Below are positions 14,219 to 20,807 of a stretch of 47,814 nucleotides of DNA, one piece after another. The notes below the pieces were generated by a model. The model was not told the DNA's origin. It did not search any database and was given only the letters and a program-made list of their open reading frames with translations. Made by a program: the position numbers and the translations under genes. Position 1 is the stretch's first letter; the number at the start of each line of letters is the position of its first letter. The stretch comes from a virus. The stretch lies in IMG/VR virus record IMGVR_UViG_3300036861_000447, positions 1 through 47,814 of that record, one strand, 5' to 3'.

Positions 14219-14413
14219 ATGCCCGACTGTTGCCGTGCCGCCGTGCTCCGCTGTGCCGAGCTCGCCGAGGCCCACGCCGCCAAATGGCGGGCCGCCGCCG
14301 GCACCCCCACGGGGATCTTCGGCGCGGTGCCGGCCCACGAAGACCTCGTGCTGTGTCACCAGCTTGAGTCCCAAGCCCAAGCCCTCGCCGACGAGATCCG
14401 AGCCAGCCTGTGA
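14219..14413 (+). CDS. Small hypothetical protein
   Basis: 64 residues (MPDCCRAAVLRCAELAEAHA start); GGAGG eight bases before the ATG decides the start over a GTG at 14210. Helical, with four cysteines in the N-terminal half. Unknown function. Confidence 0.65.
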   Translation: MPDCCRAAVLRCAELAEAHAAKWRAAAGTPTGIFGAVPAHEDLVLCHQLESQAQALADEIRASL

Positions 14414-14676
14414 CCTGGTTGGACACGGCGGGCCGCCTCCTGTGGGGGCATCCGCGCCCGAGTCTCCTCGATCGGTGCTGCGCGGGCGCGTGGCACGTCT
14501 TCATGTGGGCCGTGACGCCCGGGTATCGGGCGGAGGGCTGGGCGCGGCTTCGGGCGCGCGGGGCCGACGCCGTCATGCTCCTGGTGGCCGTGGGCCTCCT
14601 GCTGGTCATCGTGGCCGAGAGCGTGGCGTGGCGGGCGCGCGGGCGGCTGAGACGGTGGAGGCGCCGCGGGGCCTGA
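14410..14676 (+). CDS. Small membrane protein
   Basis: 88 residues, GTG overlapping the upstream TGA. Amphipathic first half; one strong transmembrane helix (AVMLLVAVGLLLVIVAESVA, residues 54-73), then a basic tail (RARGRLRRWRRRGA). Last gene of the integrase operon. A lysogen-expressed envelope role is possible. Confidence 0.65.
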   Translation: MTWLDTAGRLLWGHPRPSLLDRCCAGAWHVFMWAVTPGYRAEGWARLRARGADAVMLLVAVGLLLVIVAESVAWRARGRLRRWRRRGA

Positions 14677-14685
14677 AGACACCAA

Positions 14686-14707
14686 CGCCCGGCCCCGCGG
14701 CCGGGCG
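14686..14707. terminator. Hairpin between convergent operons
   Basis: Perfect 9-bp stem CGCCCGGCC / GGCCGGGCG with loop CCGC, ten bases after the end of the integrase operon and 29 bases beyond the last late gene on the other strand. Flanks are CTTTGG on plus and TTGGTGTCTTC on minus, so the U-tract is weak, but position and symmetry suit a bidirectional terminator. Confidence 0.75.
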
Positions 14708-14735
14708 CTTTGGGGACGGAACGCGGGGCGGAGGG

Positions 14736-14825
14736 TTAGCGGCCCGCGCACACTGGGCAGGGGCCGTGCACGTCGGCGTCGTAGGCCCACCCGCACGTCG
14801 GACAGAAGCGGATGCCGACGCTCAC
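14736..14825 (-). CDS. 29-residue zinc-ribbon microprotein
   Basis: GTG start overlapping nothing but two bases from the previous stop. RFCPTCGWAYDADVHGPCPV then C gives CPTC, 11 residues, CPVC: a complete zinc ribbon in a 29-residue protein. Last gene of the late operon. Confidence 0.6.
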   Translation of the reverse strand: MSVGIRFCPTCGWAYDADVHGPCPVCAGR

Positions 14826-14826
14826 C

Positions 14827-15036
14827 CTATTCCTTCCCCTTGCTATGGTCGTCCGTCACGTTGCCCGAGTCCTTCGGGCCGCAGTCCACGTTGGTCGTGA
14901 TCACGACGTCGCCCGTGGCGCCGCCAGATGACCCTTGGCTACAAATGACAGTCACCGGGGGGCCGGTGACGGACTGGTGGCCGCCGTCGCCGCACGCGGC
15001 GAGGAGCAGCAGGAGCGCGAGGAGTCCGATCAGCAT
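14827..15036 (-). CDS. Small secreted lipoprotein
   Basis: 69 residues with a lipoprotein signal, MLIGLLALLLLLAACGDGG, lipobox LAAC with the modified Cys at 15. The remainder is Ser/Thr/Gly-rich with two more cysteines and a charged tail. GGGAGG lies eight bases before the ATG. Phage lipoproteins often block superinfection or help release; neither can be chosen here. Confidence 0.75.
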   Translation of the reverse strand: MLIGLLALLLLLAACGDGGHQSVTGPPVTVICSQGSSGGATGDVVITTNVDCGPKDSGNVTDDHSKGKE

Positions 15037-15039
15037 TGA

Positions 15040-15267
15040 CTATCCTCCCTTGACCACCGGCAACGCCAGCCAGTAGTCCCAATAGAGCCCGTAGGCTCGG
15101 ATGAGCGGCGGGCCAAGGAGGGCCGCCGCGAGAATGGCCAACAGACACTTGCACCAGAAGGGACAGCGGCCCGCGACGGCGGCGAGCGCGCGGGGTGTCG
15201 GCAGGGATCGCGGCCTCATGCGCGGGGTGGTCCCGGCCCACTTCGCGGCCCAGGGGATCGGCTTCAC
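15040..15267 (-). CDS. Small membrane protein
   Basis: 75 residues, GTG overlapping the upstream TGA. Basic N-terminal half, a Cys cluster (CPFWCKC) and one hydrophobic helix (LLAILAAALLGPPLIRAYGL). Unknown role in the post-lysis cluster. Confidence 0.6.
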   Translation of the reverse strand: MKPIPWAAKWAGTTPRMRPRSLPTPRALAAVAGRCPFWCKCLLAILAAALLGPPLIRAYGLYWDYWLALPVVKGG

Positions 15268-15365
15268 CAGTCCCCTCCCCCGGTGAGGCTGGCCGCGAGG
15301 CCCATCAGCATGACCAAGAAGAAGAGGGCGGCGAGGTAGGCCAGCGCGTCGTCCACGCCCGTCAC
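15264..15365 (-). CDS. 33-residue membrane peptide
   Basis: GTG start. Acidic head, then one transmembrane helix (LAALFFLVMLMGLAASL) and GGGDW end. Both ends overlap neighbours by four bases, supporting translation. Confidence 0.55.
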   Translation of the reverse strand: MTGVDDALAYLAALFFLVMLMGLAASLTGGGDW

Positions 15366-15568
15366 GGGCCCTCCGGGGCCGACCAGGGGATCGGCGCGTA
15401 GCCCGCGACGATGCTCGGCGTCTCGGGGACCGTCCCCTCCCGGTTGAAGCCGACCGGCACCCGCTCGACGTAGCTCGGGACAATCTCCGCCACGATGTCG
15501 GGGTTCTGGCGCTTGGCACAGCGGGCGATCATGGCGAGGGTCTCGGCGGCCTCGCGCTCGGAGGTCAC
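15362..15568 (-). CDS. Small hypothetical protein
   Basis: 68 residues, GTG overlapping the upstream TGA. Soluble, starting TSEREAAETLAMIARCAKRQ and ending in a Pro-rich segment. Not recognised. Confidence 0.6.
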   Translation of the reverse strand: MTSEREAAETLAMIARCAKRQNPDIVAEIVPSYVERVPVGFNREGTVPETPSIVAGYAPIPWSAPEGP

Positions 15569-15636
15569 GCCAGCGCCACCCAGACCCACAGGACGACGGT
15601 GAACAGCAGGGTCCCCAGGGCTGTGGCGTCAGGCAT
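15565..15636 (-). CDS. 23-residue membrane peptide
   Basis: MPDATALGTLLFTVVLWVWV, then ALA: a bare transmembrane helix. Starts inside the last codons of the upstream gene and ends in GTGA overlap with the next. Support is positional and compositional. Confidence 0.45.
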   Translation of the reverse strand: MPDATALGTLLFTVVLWVWVALA

Positions 15637-15739
15637 CGCGGAGGTGGCGGCGGGCGGCCGTCAGATGGAAGCCGATCGCGCCGAGGTAGAGGCCGACTAG
15701 GATCAGGTGATACCAAGCGGCCCCGCGCTCTGAGATCAT
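15629..15739 (-). CDS. 36-residue membrane peptide
   Basis: MISERGAAWYHLILVGLYLG start, one transmembrane helix, then ARRHLRDA. ATGA overlap with the outer spanin gene. Unknown function. Confidence 0.55.
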   Translation of the reverse strand: MISERGAAWYHLILVGLYLGAIGFHLTAARRHLRDA

Positions 15740-16068
15740 GGCCCCGTCCCGCACTGCTCGGGCGTCCCCCCGAGCATCAGGCAGGCGACCTTGAGCCGAT
15801 GCTCCAGCCCCAACGCCCACGCGCCGATCGCTCGCCAATCCACGTCGCGGATGATCAGGTACGCCTTCCCCTCATGCTGGAGATCCCGGATCGGCTCGGT
15901 CAGCTCGGGGCGCGGGGGCGGCGTCACGCGGGCCAGCGGGATCGGGGGGGCGGACGCGCAGGACGTCGCGAAGATCAGGAGCCAGAGGCACAGGATGATC
16001 CGCCGACCAGGCCAGCGCCCGGTTGACGGCGGCCAGCCCCGCCAGCGCCAGCTTCGCGCGTTCTTCAT
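15736..16068 (-). CDS. Outer-membrane spanin (Rz1-like lipoprotein)
   Basis: 110 residues, starting inside the inner-spanin gene in another frame. A basic head leads to a signal helix (IILCLWLLIFATSC) with probable lipid-modified Cys, then a proline-rich segment (APPIPLARVTPPPRPELTEP) typical of Rz1. With the i-spanin it would bridge the envelope and fuse the two membranes at the last step of lysis. The 3' part extends beyond the i-spanin gene, making it longer than lambda Rz1. Implies a diderm host. Confidence 0.65.
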   Translation of the reverse strand: MKNARSWRWRGWPPSTGRWPGRRIILCLWLLIFATSCASAPPIPLARVTPPPRPELTEPIRDLQHEGKAYLIIRDVDWRAIGAWALGLEHRLKVACLMLGGTPEQCGTGP

Positions 16069-16147
16069 TGCGGAGACCCTCCCGCTGCGCCCACCAGTTC
16101 AGGACCGCGATGGCGAGCGCCGCCAGGACGTCGGCGAGGACACTCAC
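15872..16147 (-). CDS. Inner-membrane spanin (Rz-like)
   Basis: 91 residues, start by ATGA overlap with the holin-like gene. N-terminal helix (LADVLAALAIAVLNWWAQ) then a charged periplasmic region with helical pattern. The last 25 residues are Pro/Ala/Arg-rich, imposed by overprinting with the outer spanin frame. Type II signal-anchor layout fits an i-spanin; the short coil makes this moderate. Confidence 0.55.
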   Translation of the reverse strand: MSVLADVLAALAIAVLNWWAQREGLRNEERAKLALAGLAAVNRALAWSADHPVPLAPDLRDVLRVRPPDPAGPRDAAPAPRADRADPGSPA

Positions 16148-16314
16148 GCCTTCGGGCTATCGGCGGCGTGGTAGAAGCCCAGCGCGGCCAGCAGGCCGAG
16201 GACGGCGGTGCTGACGGTGGTCACGTCGAGCCCGTGCCCGCCGAGGTACTGTGCGGCCACGCCGGCCAGCGTGCCGATGGCGGTGAGGATGGCGATGAGC
16301 GTGGTCTTCTGCAT
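16144..16314 (-). CDS. Holin-like small membrane protein
   Basis: 56 residues from ATG 16314 with GGAGA eight bases upstream. Two hydrophobic segments (LIAILTAIGTLAGVAAQYL and TAVLGLLAALGFYHAA) joined by a short turn, as in class II holins, which make the inner-membrane hole that releases endolysin. Lies between endolysin and spanin genes. Confidence 0.7.
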   Translation of the reverse strand: MQKTTLIAILTAIGTLAGVAAQYLGGHGLDVTTVSTAVLGLLAALGFYHAADSPKA

Positions 16315-16328
16315 GACGAGTCTCTCCT

Positions 16329-16631
16329 TCACTTGCCGTGGCTGAGGCCAAGGACTTGCAACACGAGACTGAGCGCCGCGATCACCCCCATGATCCACGC
16401 GACCAGCCGCGCGGTCTGCGCGCGCACGTCGGCCTCGTAGCGTTCGCGCGGGAGCGAAAGGCGCCAATTCTCCGCCGCGCGGGCGTGCTCGTGGTTGAGC
16501 AAATCGAGGCGCCGCTCATACTCGGTCGCTTGCAGCAGCAGCGCCTTGTCGCGCTCGGTGAGCAGCTCGCGCAGGTGCGCCAGCTCCCGCTCCAGCTCGG
16601 CGCGCGTGACCGGATGACTGGGATCGGTCAT
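16329..16631 (-). CDS. Coiled-coil protein with C-terminal membrane anchor
   Basis: 100 residues. ELERELAHLRELLTERDKAL and RRLDLLNHEHARAAEN form a coil, then LPRERYEADVRAQ and one helix (LVAWIMGVIAALSLVLQVLG). Phage proteins of this pattern are common beside lysis genes, with holin, antiholin or virion roles proposed. ATGA overlap with the endolysin gene. Confidence 0.7.
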   Translation of the reverse strand: MTDPSHPVTRAELERELAHLRELLTERDKALLLQATEYERRLDLLNHEHARAAENWRLSLPRERYEADVRAQTARLVAWIMGVIAALSLVLQVLGLSHGK

Positions 16632-17023
16632 CGGCCCGGCGTCCGGTAATAAGTCCAGATCACCTCATGCTCGTGTGCCGGCGGCTCGGCCACGCCGACA
16701 TGCAGGAAGTCCGGCCCGATCCCGAGGCGTCGGAAGCCGGCGGCCAGGGCCGCCGTGACCATCTCCCACCGCTGGCGGCTCGAGGGACACGCGAGATCGG
16801 CGCCCATGAGCGGGTCGGTGATGTGCTCGCTGTCGGGCACCCCGCCGACCTGGGCATTCCACGCGGGGCATCGGGCCCCGCTCGTGATGGTGATCGGCGC
16901 CCCATAGGCGGCCCGCATCGTCTCCAACGTCTGGATCAAGGCCGGAGCGATCCGGGCCGAGGCCTCGCAGGCCCCCCGGCCGCAGCGACAGGCGAACTCG
17001 CGCTCGGAGAAATGGGCACTCAT
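16628..17023 (-). CDS. Endolysin, peptidase M15 family
   Basis: 131 residues. Zinc D-Ala-D-Ala-type or L-Ala-D-Glu peptidase that would cut peptidoglycan peptides. Motifs: TSGARCPAWNAQVGG (48-61), SEHITDPLMGADLAC with ligands H67 and D76 (two residues longer than the usual SxHxxGxAxD spacing), and DFLHVGV with H108. No signal peptide, so export needs the holin. Start by ATGA overlap. Confidence 0.88.
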   Translation of the reverse strand: MSAHFSEREFACRCGRGACEASARIAPALIQTLETMRAAYGAPITITSGARCPAWNAQVGGVPDSEHITDPLMGADLACPSSRQRWEMVTAALAAGFRRLGIGPDFLHVGVAEPPAHEHEVIWTYYRTPGR

Positions 17024-17211
17024 CCCCACAACCGCGCCAGGAGGGCCTCCACGTCGGGGGGGCGCCGGACGTGGAGGAGCTGGCAGAAGGCCCGGTTGAC
17101 GCGGCTCCATTCGTGGACGTGCTGGCAGTCGAGACAGCGGCCGTCCTGGGTCACCCCGGGGCGGCGGCAGGTGAGGCAGATCCCGACCAGGGGCGCGGCG
17201 AACAGGCTCAT
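17020..17211 (-). CDS. Zinc-ribbon protein
   Basis: 63 residues: CLTCRRPGVTQDGRCLDC is a complete ribbon (CxxC, 10 residues, CxxC), followed by HVHEWSRVNRAFCQLLHVRR. ATGA overlaps at both ends link it to the endolysin gene. Confidence 0.7.
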   Translation of the reverse strand: MSLFAAPLVGICLTCRRPGVTQDGRCLDCQHVHEWSRVNRAFCQLLHVRRPPDVEALLARLWG

Positions 17212-17354
17212 GGCGACCGGCGGAGGGCGGCGGGAGTGGGCCGCGGCGGCACGATGCCGCGATGGAGGAGATCGCAGAGCATCCGGGCGGCTTTCCAGCC
17301 GCAGATGCGGCAGGCGCCGAGGACGATGGGGTCCCAAGCGGGTAGTCCGTTCAT
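17208..17354 (-). CDS. 48-residue hypothetical protein with CRIC motif
   Basis: MNGLPAWDPIVLGACRICGW start, single CxxC pair plus a later Cys, basic Pro-rich tail. ATGA overlap with the next gene. Unknown role. Confidence 0.6.
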   Translation of the reverse strand: MNGLPAWDPIVLGACRICGWKAARMLCDLLHRGIVPPRPTPAALRRSP

Positions 17355-17360
17355 GGGATA

Positions 17361-17513
17361 ATGGCCACGATGCTGTCCTGGCTCTTGTGGGTGGTCCTAG
17401 TCTTCGCGACGACGATGTGGGCGCTTGTCCTGGTCGTGGCGACCATCACGCTGATCGTGGCGGTCGGGTCAGTCCTCGCCAAGAGGATCAAGGGGAGAGC
17501 CCCGAGAGGCTGA
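17361..17513 (+). CDS. Antisense single-pass membrane protein (candidate)
   Basis: 50 residues on the plus strand inside the minus-strand late operon: MATMLSWLLWVVLVFATTMW, a second hydrophobic stretch, then AKRIKGRAPRG. Helix plus basic tail looks like a real membrane protein. It starts seven bases from the opposing ATG at 17354 and overlaps the 3' end of the virion gene by 26 bp. Only a weak GGGA lies upstream. A 31-codon minus ORF (17351-17446) competes for the same DNA. Confidence 0.4.
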   Translation: MATMLSWLLWVVLVFATTMWALVLVVATITLIVAVGSVLAKRIKGRAPRG

Positions 17514-18837
17514 ACGGAAGCGGCGCCTCGGGCGCGGTCCCGGTCTGCAGTGGAGGAGCCATCGCGCCGACGGTTACGGCCTCTTCCTCGCCACCCGGTA
17601 GGCCCGGGGTCATGATTCCCGCCCGCACGGCTTGGCCCATCGCATTGACGACCTGATCGAATCCGTAACCATGGCGCGCCATGAAACCAACGACGGCTTG
17701 TCCGGACGGGGACATCAGGAATTGGCCCATGGCCTCTAGCCCGGTCGCGGTTGTTGCCAGGCGGCCAGCCGTCCCGCCGGCCACGCCGAGCGAGGGCGCC
17801 GCCCCCATCCGCTGGACGGGGCTCACGGCGGGCGTCGTGCCAAACTTCTGAAGCGTGGCCATCATCCCGTCGATGGTGTCCTTCGGGATTAGCTTCTCGA
17901 GCATGTCGCGATTGGCTTCGATCCGCTTCATGAGCTGAGACGGCAGCACCTGCTCGATGCCTTGCGGATAGGTCCGGCTCTTGGTGAAGCTCCCGGTAAT
18001 GAACTCGGCCGCCTTCTCTCGCTTGAACGCCTCTACGGCCTCCTTCAGGACCGGGGTGGCCGAGAACTGAAGAGTGTTGAGTTCGTCCCACATGGCACCG
18101 TAGAGCTTCTTCGCCTCGCCGAGCCCGACGCCACCCTTCGCCTTGATCGCACCGATCACCTCGCCGAGCCGCGTCATGGTGGCCCGGAACTGTTGCCAGG
18201 AAACATCGCCACCTTGGGCTTGGGCGGCCTGCAGCAGCCGGTCGATGGGGCCGCGCGCGGCCTTGACCACCGGCTGAGGATCAGCACTCGTGACCAAGTC
18301 ATTGAGTGCGGTGGCGATCCGCTGTGTGCCGATGCGGAGGCCGCCGGCCGCTTGCGCCGCTTGGCCGAAGAGCCGGCCAGCCCCCCCGGCGACGGGGGCG
18401 ACGTACCGCTCGATGAGGCGCTCGCCCGACCGCCCGACCTCGGAGAGGAAGTAGCGCATCAGACCGGCCTCGACGCCTGGAAGGGCGTGGCCGACGGACC
18501 GGATCGCAGGCCCGGCCAGGGCCGTCCCGCCCGCAATCCCGACGTTGAGCGCGCTTGGCGGCCCTTGGCGGACGCCAAGGGGATCGACGTACTGGCTGAC
18601 CGCCTCGCCAGCTGCCGTGCCGAGCACCATCCCAGCCGGAATGCTGAGACCGCCGGTCACGGCGGGCAGTGGCGGCAGCGCCCCGATGGCAGCCCCGACG
18701 CCGCCGCCGACCGTCGCCGGGACCATCTGCAACCCGAACTTGGCCCACCAGGGACGCGCATCGCCCGACCCCGCCCCGGCGGCTTTCCGCTCAAGGGCCG
18801 CGAGTTCCCGCGCTTCGTCTGCCGTGAGCCCATTCAC
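17488..18837 (-). CDS. Large virion/core protein (ejection-type candidate)
   Basis: 449 residues, long Gly/Ala-rich hydrophobic stretches (35-110) and helical regions (130-300), Pro-rich end. Last of four consecutive large proteins after the nozzle gene, where podoviruses keep internal virion proteins that are injected with DNA. No enzymatic motif found. Overlaps the preceding gene by ATGA. Confidence 0.55.
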   Translation of the reverse strand: MNGLTADEARELAALERKAAGAGSGDARPWWAKFGLQMVPATVGGGVGAAIGALPPLPAVTGGLSIPAGMVLGTAAGEAVSQYVDPLGVRQGPPSALNVGIAGGTALAGPAIRSVGHALPGVEAGLMRYFLSEVGRSGERLIERYVAPVAGGAGRLFGQAAQAAGGLRIGTQRIATALNDLVTSADPQPVVKAARGPIDRLLQAAQAQGGDVSWQQFRATMTRLGEVIGAIKAKGGVGLGEAKKLYGAMWDELNTLQFSATPVLKEAVEAFKREKAAEFITGSFTKSRTYPQGIEQVLPSQLMKRIEANRDMLEKLIPKDTIDGMMATLQKFGTTPAVSPVQRMGAAPSLGVAGGTAGRLATTATGLEAMGQFLMSPSGQAVVGFMARHGYGFDQVVNAMGQAVRAGIMTPGLPGGEEEAVTVGAMAPPLQTGTAPEAPLPFSLSGLSP

Positions 18838-20807
18838 GGCTGGCGGCCCGCCCTTCCGCGGAGTTCCTTCAGCCGAGCCCGCTCGGCAGGGGTGAGCGTG
18901 GATGGCACCTTCTGCTCCAGATCGTCGAGCAGCGCCGTGATCCGGGACTTCATCGGGGCGATGGGTTCGCCGGCCACTTCGGCAATCATCGAGGCCCGGT
19001 TGAGATCAAGGATCTCGGAAATGACCGCCTTCTTCAGTTCGCGGACGCCGACAGTGTCGTTGAAGCTGAACCACTGGGCGTCGATGCGCTCCAGGTCGCG
19101 GTCAGAGAGGTTGCCCTTCTGGCCCCCCATCTCCCGCCCGAACACGCTCGAAAAGCCCTGTTGGGTCCCAAAGAGCCCGGCGGCGGCGGGGTTGCTCTTC
19201 AGCACCTTGTTCCACTCCAGGCGGGCAGCTTGCGCCGCGCCCTCGCTGGGCGTCTGGGCAGTAATGACCCGATCGGCCATCGCGAAGATGCGATCCATCG
19301 TGCCTTGGAGTTTCCCGGCGTTGGTGATCGCGGTCTTCTGGTCGGGCGTGATCGCCCGATAGTTGCCCGTGCGAAGTTGGCCCTCACGAATCCCGGCTGG
19401 CGGCTGCACCAACTCCCCGCGTCGGAGGGCGTCGAGATCGACGTGCTTGGCGCGGTCCTCCGGGGAGACGATCTCCGCCAGCTTCGCTCCGGCCTGGATA
19501 CGGGCCGCCTCTGCCCCGGTGGCCGTGGCCGTCTTGACCGCACGAGTGCTCGCCTCCTCGCCTACCTGTTGCCGGGCCTTCTCGACGGCGGCGGCGTGCA
19601 CGGGGTTCTTGATGTCGATCTTCCGGGGGTCAAGTCCCGCCCCCAGAAGCACGTCCTTCACGTCCTGCGATAGAGCCGGCCCCGCGGCCACCGCCTCCGC
19701 CTCTTTCGTCGCTCCCGCTTCCTGGGCCTTCTTCGCCACCCCGAGGCCCTTGTAGCCGAGGTCCGTCAGGTAGGTCTCCACGCTGTCCGGCTTCGCGCCG
19801 AGCCGCCCCGTCAGGTACTCCTCAATGAGTGGCGCTTTCGGCCCCGTTGAGGTTCGGATGTGTGCCAGCAACACCTGCATCGGAATCCCGTTCGGGAACT
19901 GCGCCTTGATCGCCGGGTCACTGGCAAACGCCAGGGCGCGGGGCATCGCAGCCGCCGAGACTCGCTGCTCGACAATCGAACGCACCAAATCTTGGCCATG
20001 CTCCTGCCCCTGCGCTCCGCCCGCAATGAGCGCCACCGCCACGTTCGATTCCAGGAGCTTAAAGTCGTTCAGTTCCTTCGGGTCGCTCTTATCGAAGAAC
20101 GGGGCATACTTGCTCATCAAGAGCGTGACGTCGGGAGATCGCTGGGCGCCGGCCAGCCAGGCGTGCGCCGTTGTGGGGGCAATCCCGGCTTGGGCAAGCA
20201 GTCCGGTCGCCTCATTCATCGCGGCCTCAACATCCGCCTTCGTCGGCGTCTGGCCCCCCCGCATCATCTCGATCGGCCGGGCGGCGACCTTCCATGCCTT
20301 CTCATGAAGCTCGGCATCCCGCTGCTGCGACGTCCCGATGTGGTTCAGCGTTGCCGCGAGGTGCTGCCGCTCGGCGAGGATCTGCGCCTGCCGCTGCTCG
20401 CCCGCCTTCTGCTGGAGGGCCAACATCTGCCCGACGGTGGACTCCGCGGGCGGGACCAGCCTGCGCTTGACGGCGTAGAGGCCCCGCGCGACATCCCCGA
20501 CCGCCGCCAGCCCCAGCGCCGCGCCGTGTGCCACCCGTTGCCCCGTGCTGGGCTGTCCCCCCGCCTCCAGCGCCTTCAGGCGCGCCTGATTGTCGGCCGC
20601 CAGCTGCTCAAGCTGCGCGGTCACCGAGGACGGGGGCGCGGCCAACGTCGGGGCCTGGCCGGTCGAGACAGTCGGCACCGAGGGAAGCGACCCTGCGAGG
20701 CCCCCCAGGACGGGCGCGTTCGGCTCGGTGAGCGTCCCGGGCACCTCCAGCGGGAGCCCGGGATAGAGCCGCTGGTAGGCGAGGATTTCTTCGGGGGTCA
20801 GGGGCAT
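18834..20807 (-). CDS. Large helical virion/core protein (ejection-type candidate)
   Basis: 657 residues starting MPLTPEEILAYQRLYPGLPL. Residues 65-180 are helical and Gln/Ala-rich, the rest mostly long helices, with a basic tail (PAERARLKELRGRAGRQP). No catalytic motif. Size and position suggest an internal core or ejection protein rather than an enzyme. TGATG junction with the gene before. Confidence 0.55.
   Translation of the reverse strand: MPLTPEEILAYQRLYPGLPLEVPGTLTEPNAPVLGGLAGSLPSVPTVSTGQAPTLAAPPSSVTAQLEQLAADNQARLKALEAGGQPSTGQRVAHGAALGLAAVGDVARGLYAVKRRLVPPAESTVGQMLALQQKAGEQRQAQILAERQHLAATLNHIGTSQQRDAELHEKAWKVAARPIEMMRGGQTPTKADVEAAMNEATGLLAQAGIAPTTAHAWLAGAQRSPDVTLLMSKYAPFFDKSDPKELNDFKLLESNVAVALIAGGAQGQEHGQDLVRSIVEQRVSAAAMPRALAFASDPAIKAQFPNGIPMQVLLAHIRTSTGPKAPLIEEYLTGRLGAKPDSVETYLTDLGYKGLGVAKKAQEAGATKEAEAVAAGPALSQDVKDVLLGAGLDPRKIDIKNPVHAAAVEKARQQVGEEASTRAVKTATATGAEAARIQAGAKLAEIVSPEDRAKHVDLDALRRGELVQPPAGIREGQLRTGNYRAITPDQKTAITNAGKLQGTMDRIFAMADRVITAQTPSEGAAQAARLEWNKVLKSNPAAAGLFGTQQGFSSVFGREMGGQKGNLSDRDLERIDAQWFSFNDTVGVRELKKAVISEILDLNRASMIAEVAGEPIAPMKSRITALLDDLEQKVPSTLTPAERARLKELRGRAGRQP

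Noticed and set aside
17351-17446. 31-codon minus ORF ending in ATGA overlap with the 17354 gene
   Set aside because: Thr/Arg-rich, no ribosome site; the opposing plus ORF looks more protein-like, though the choice is not certain.
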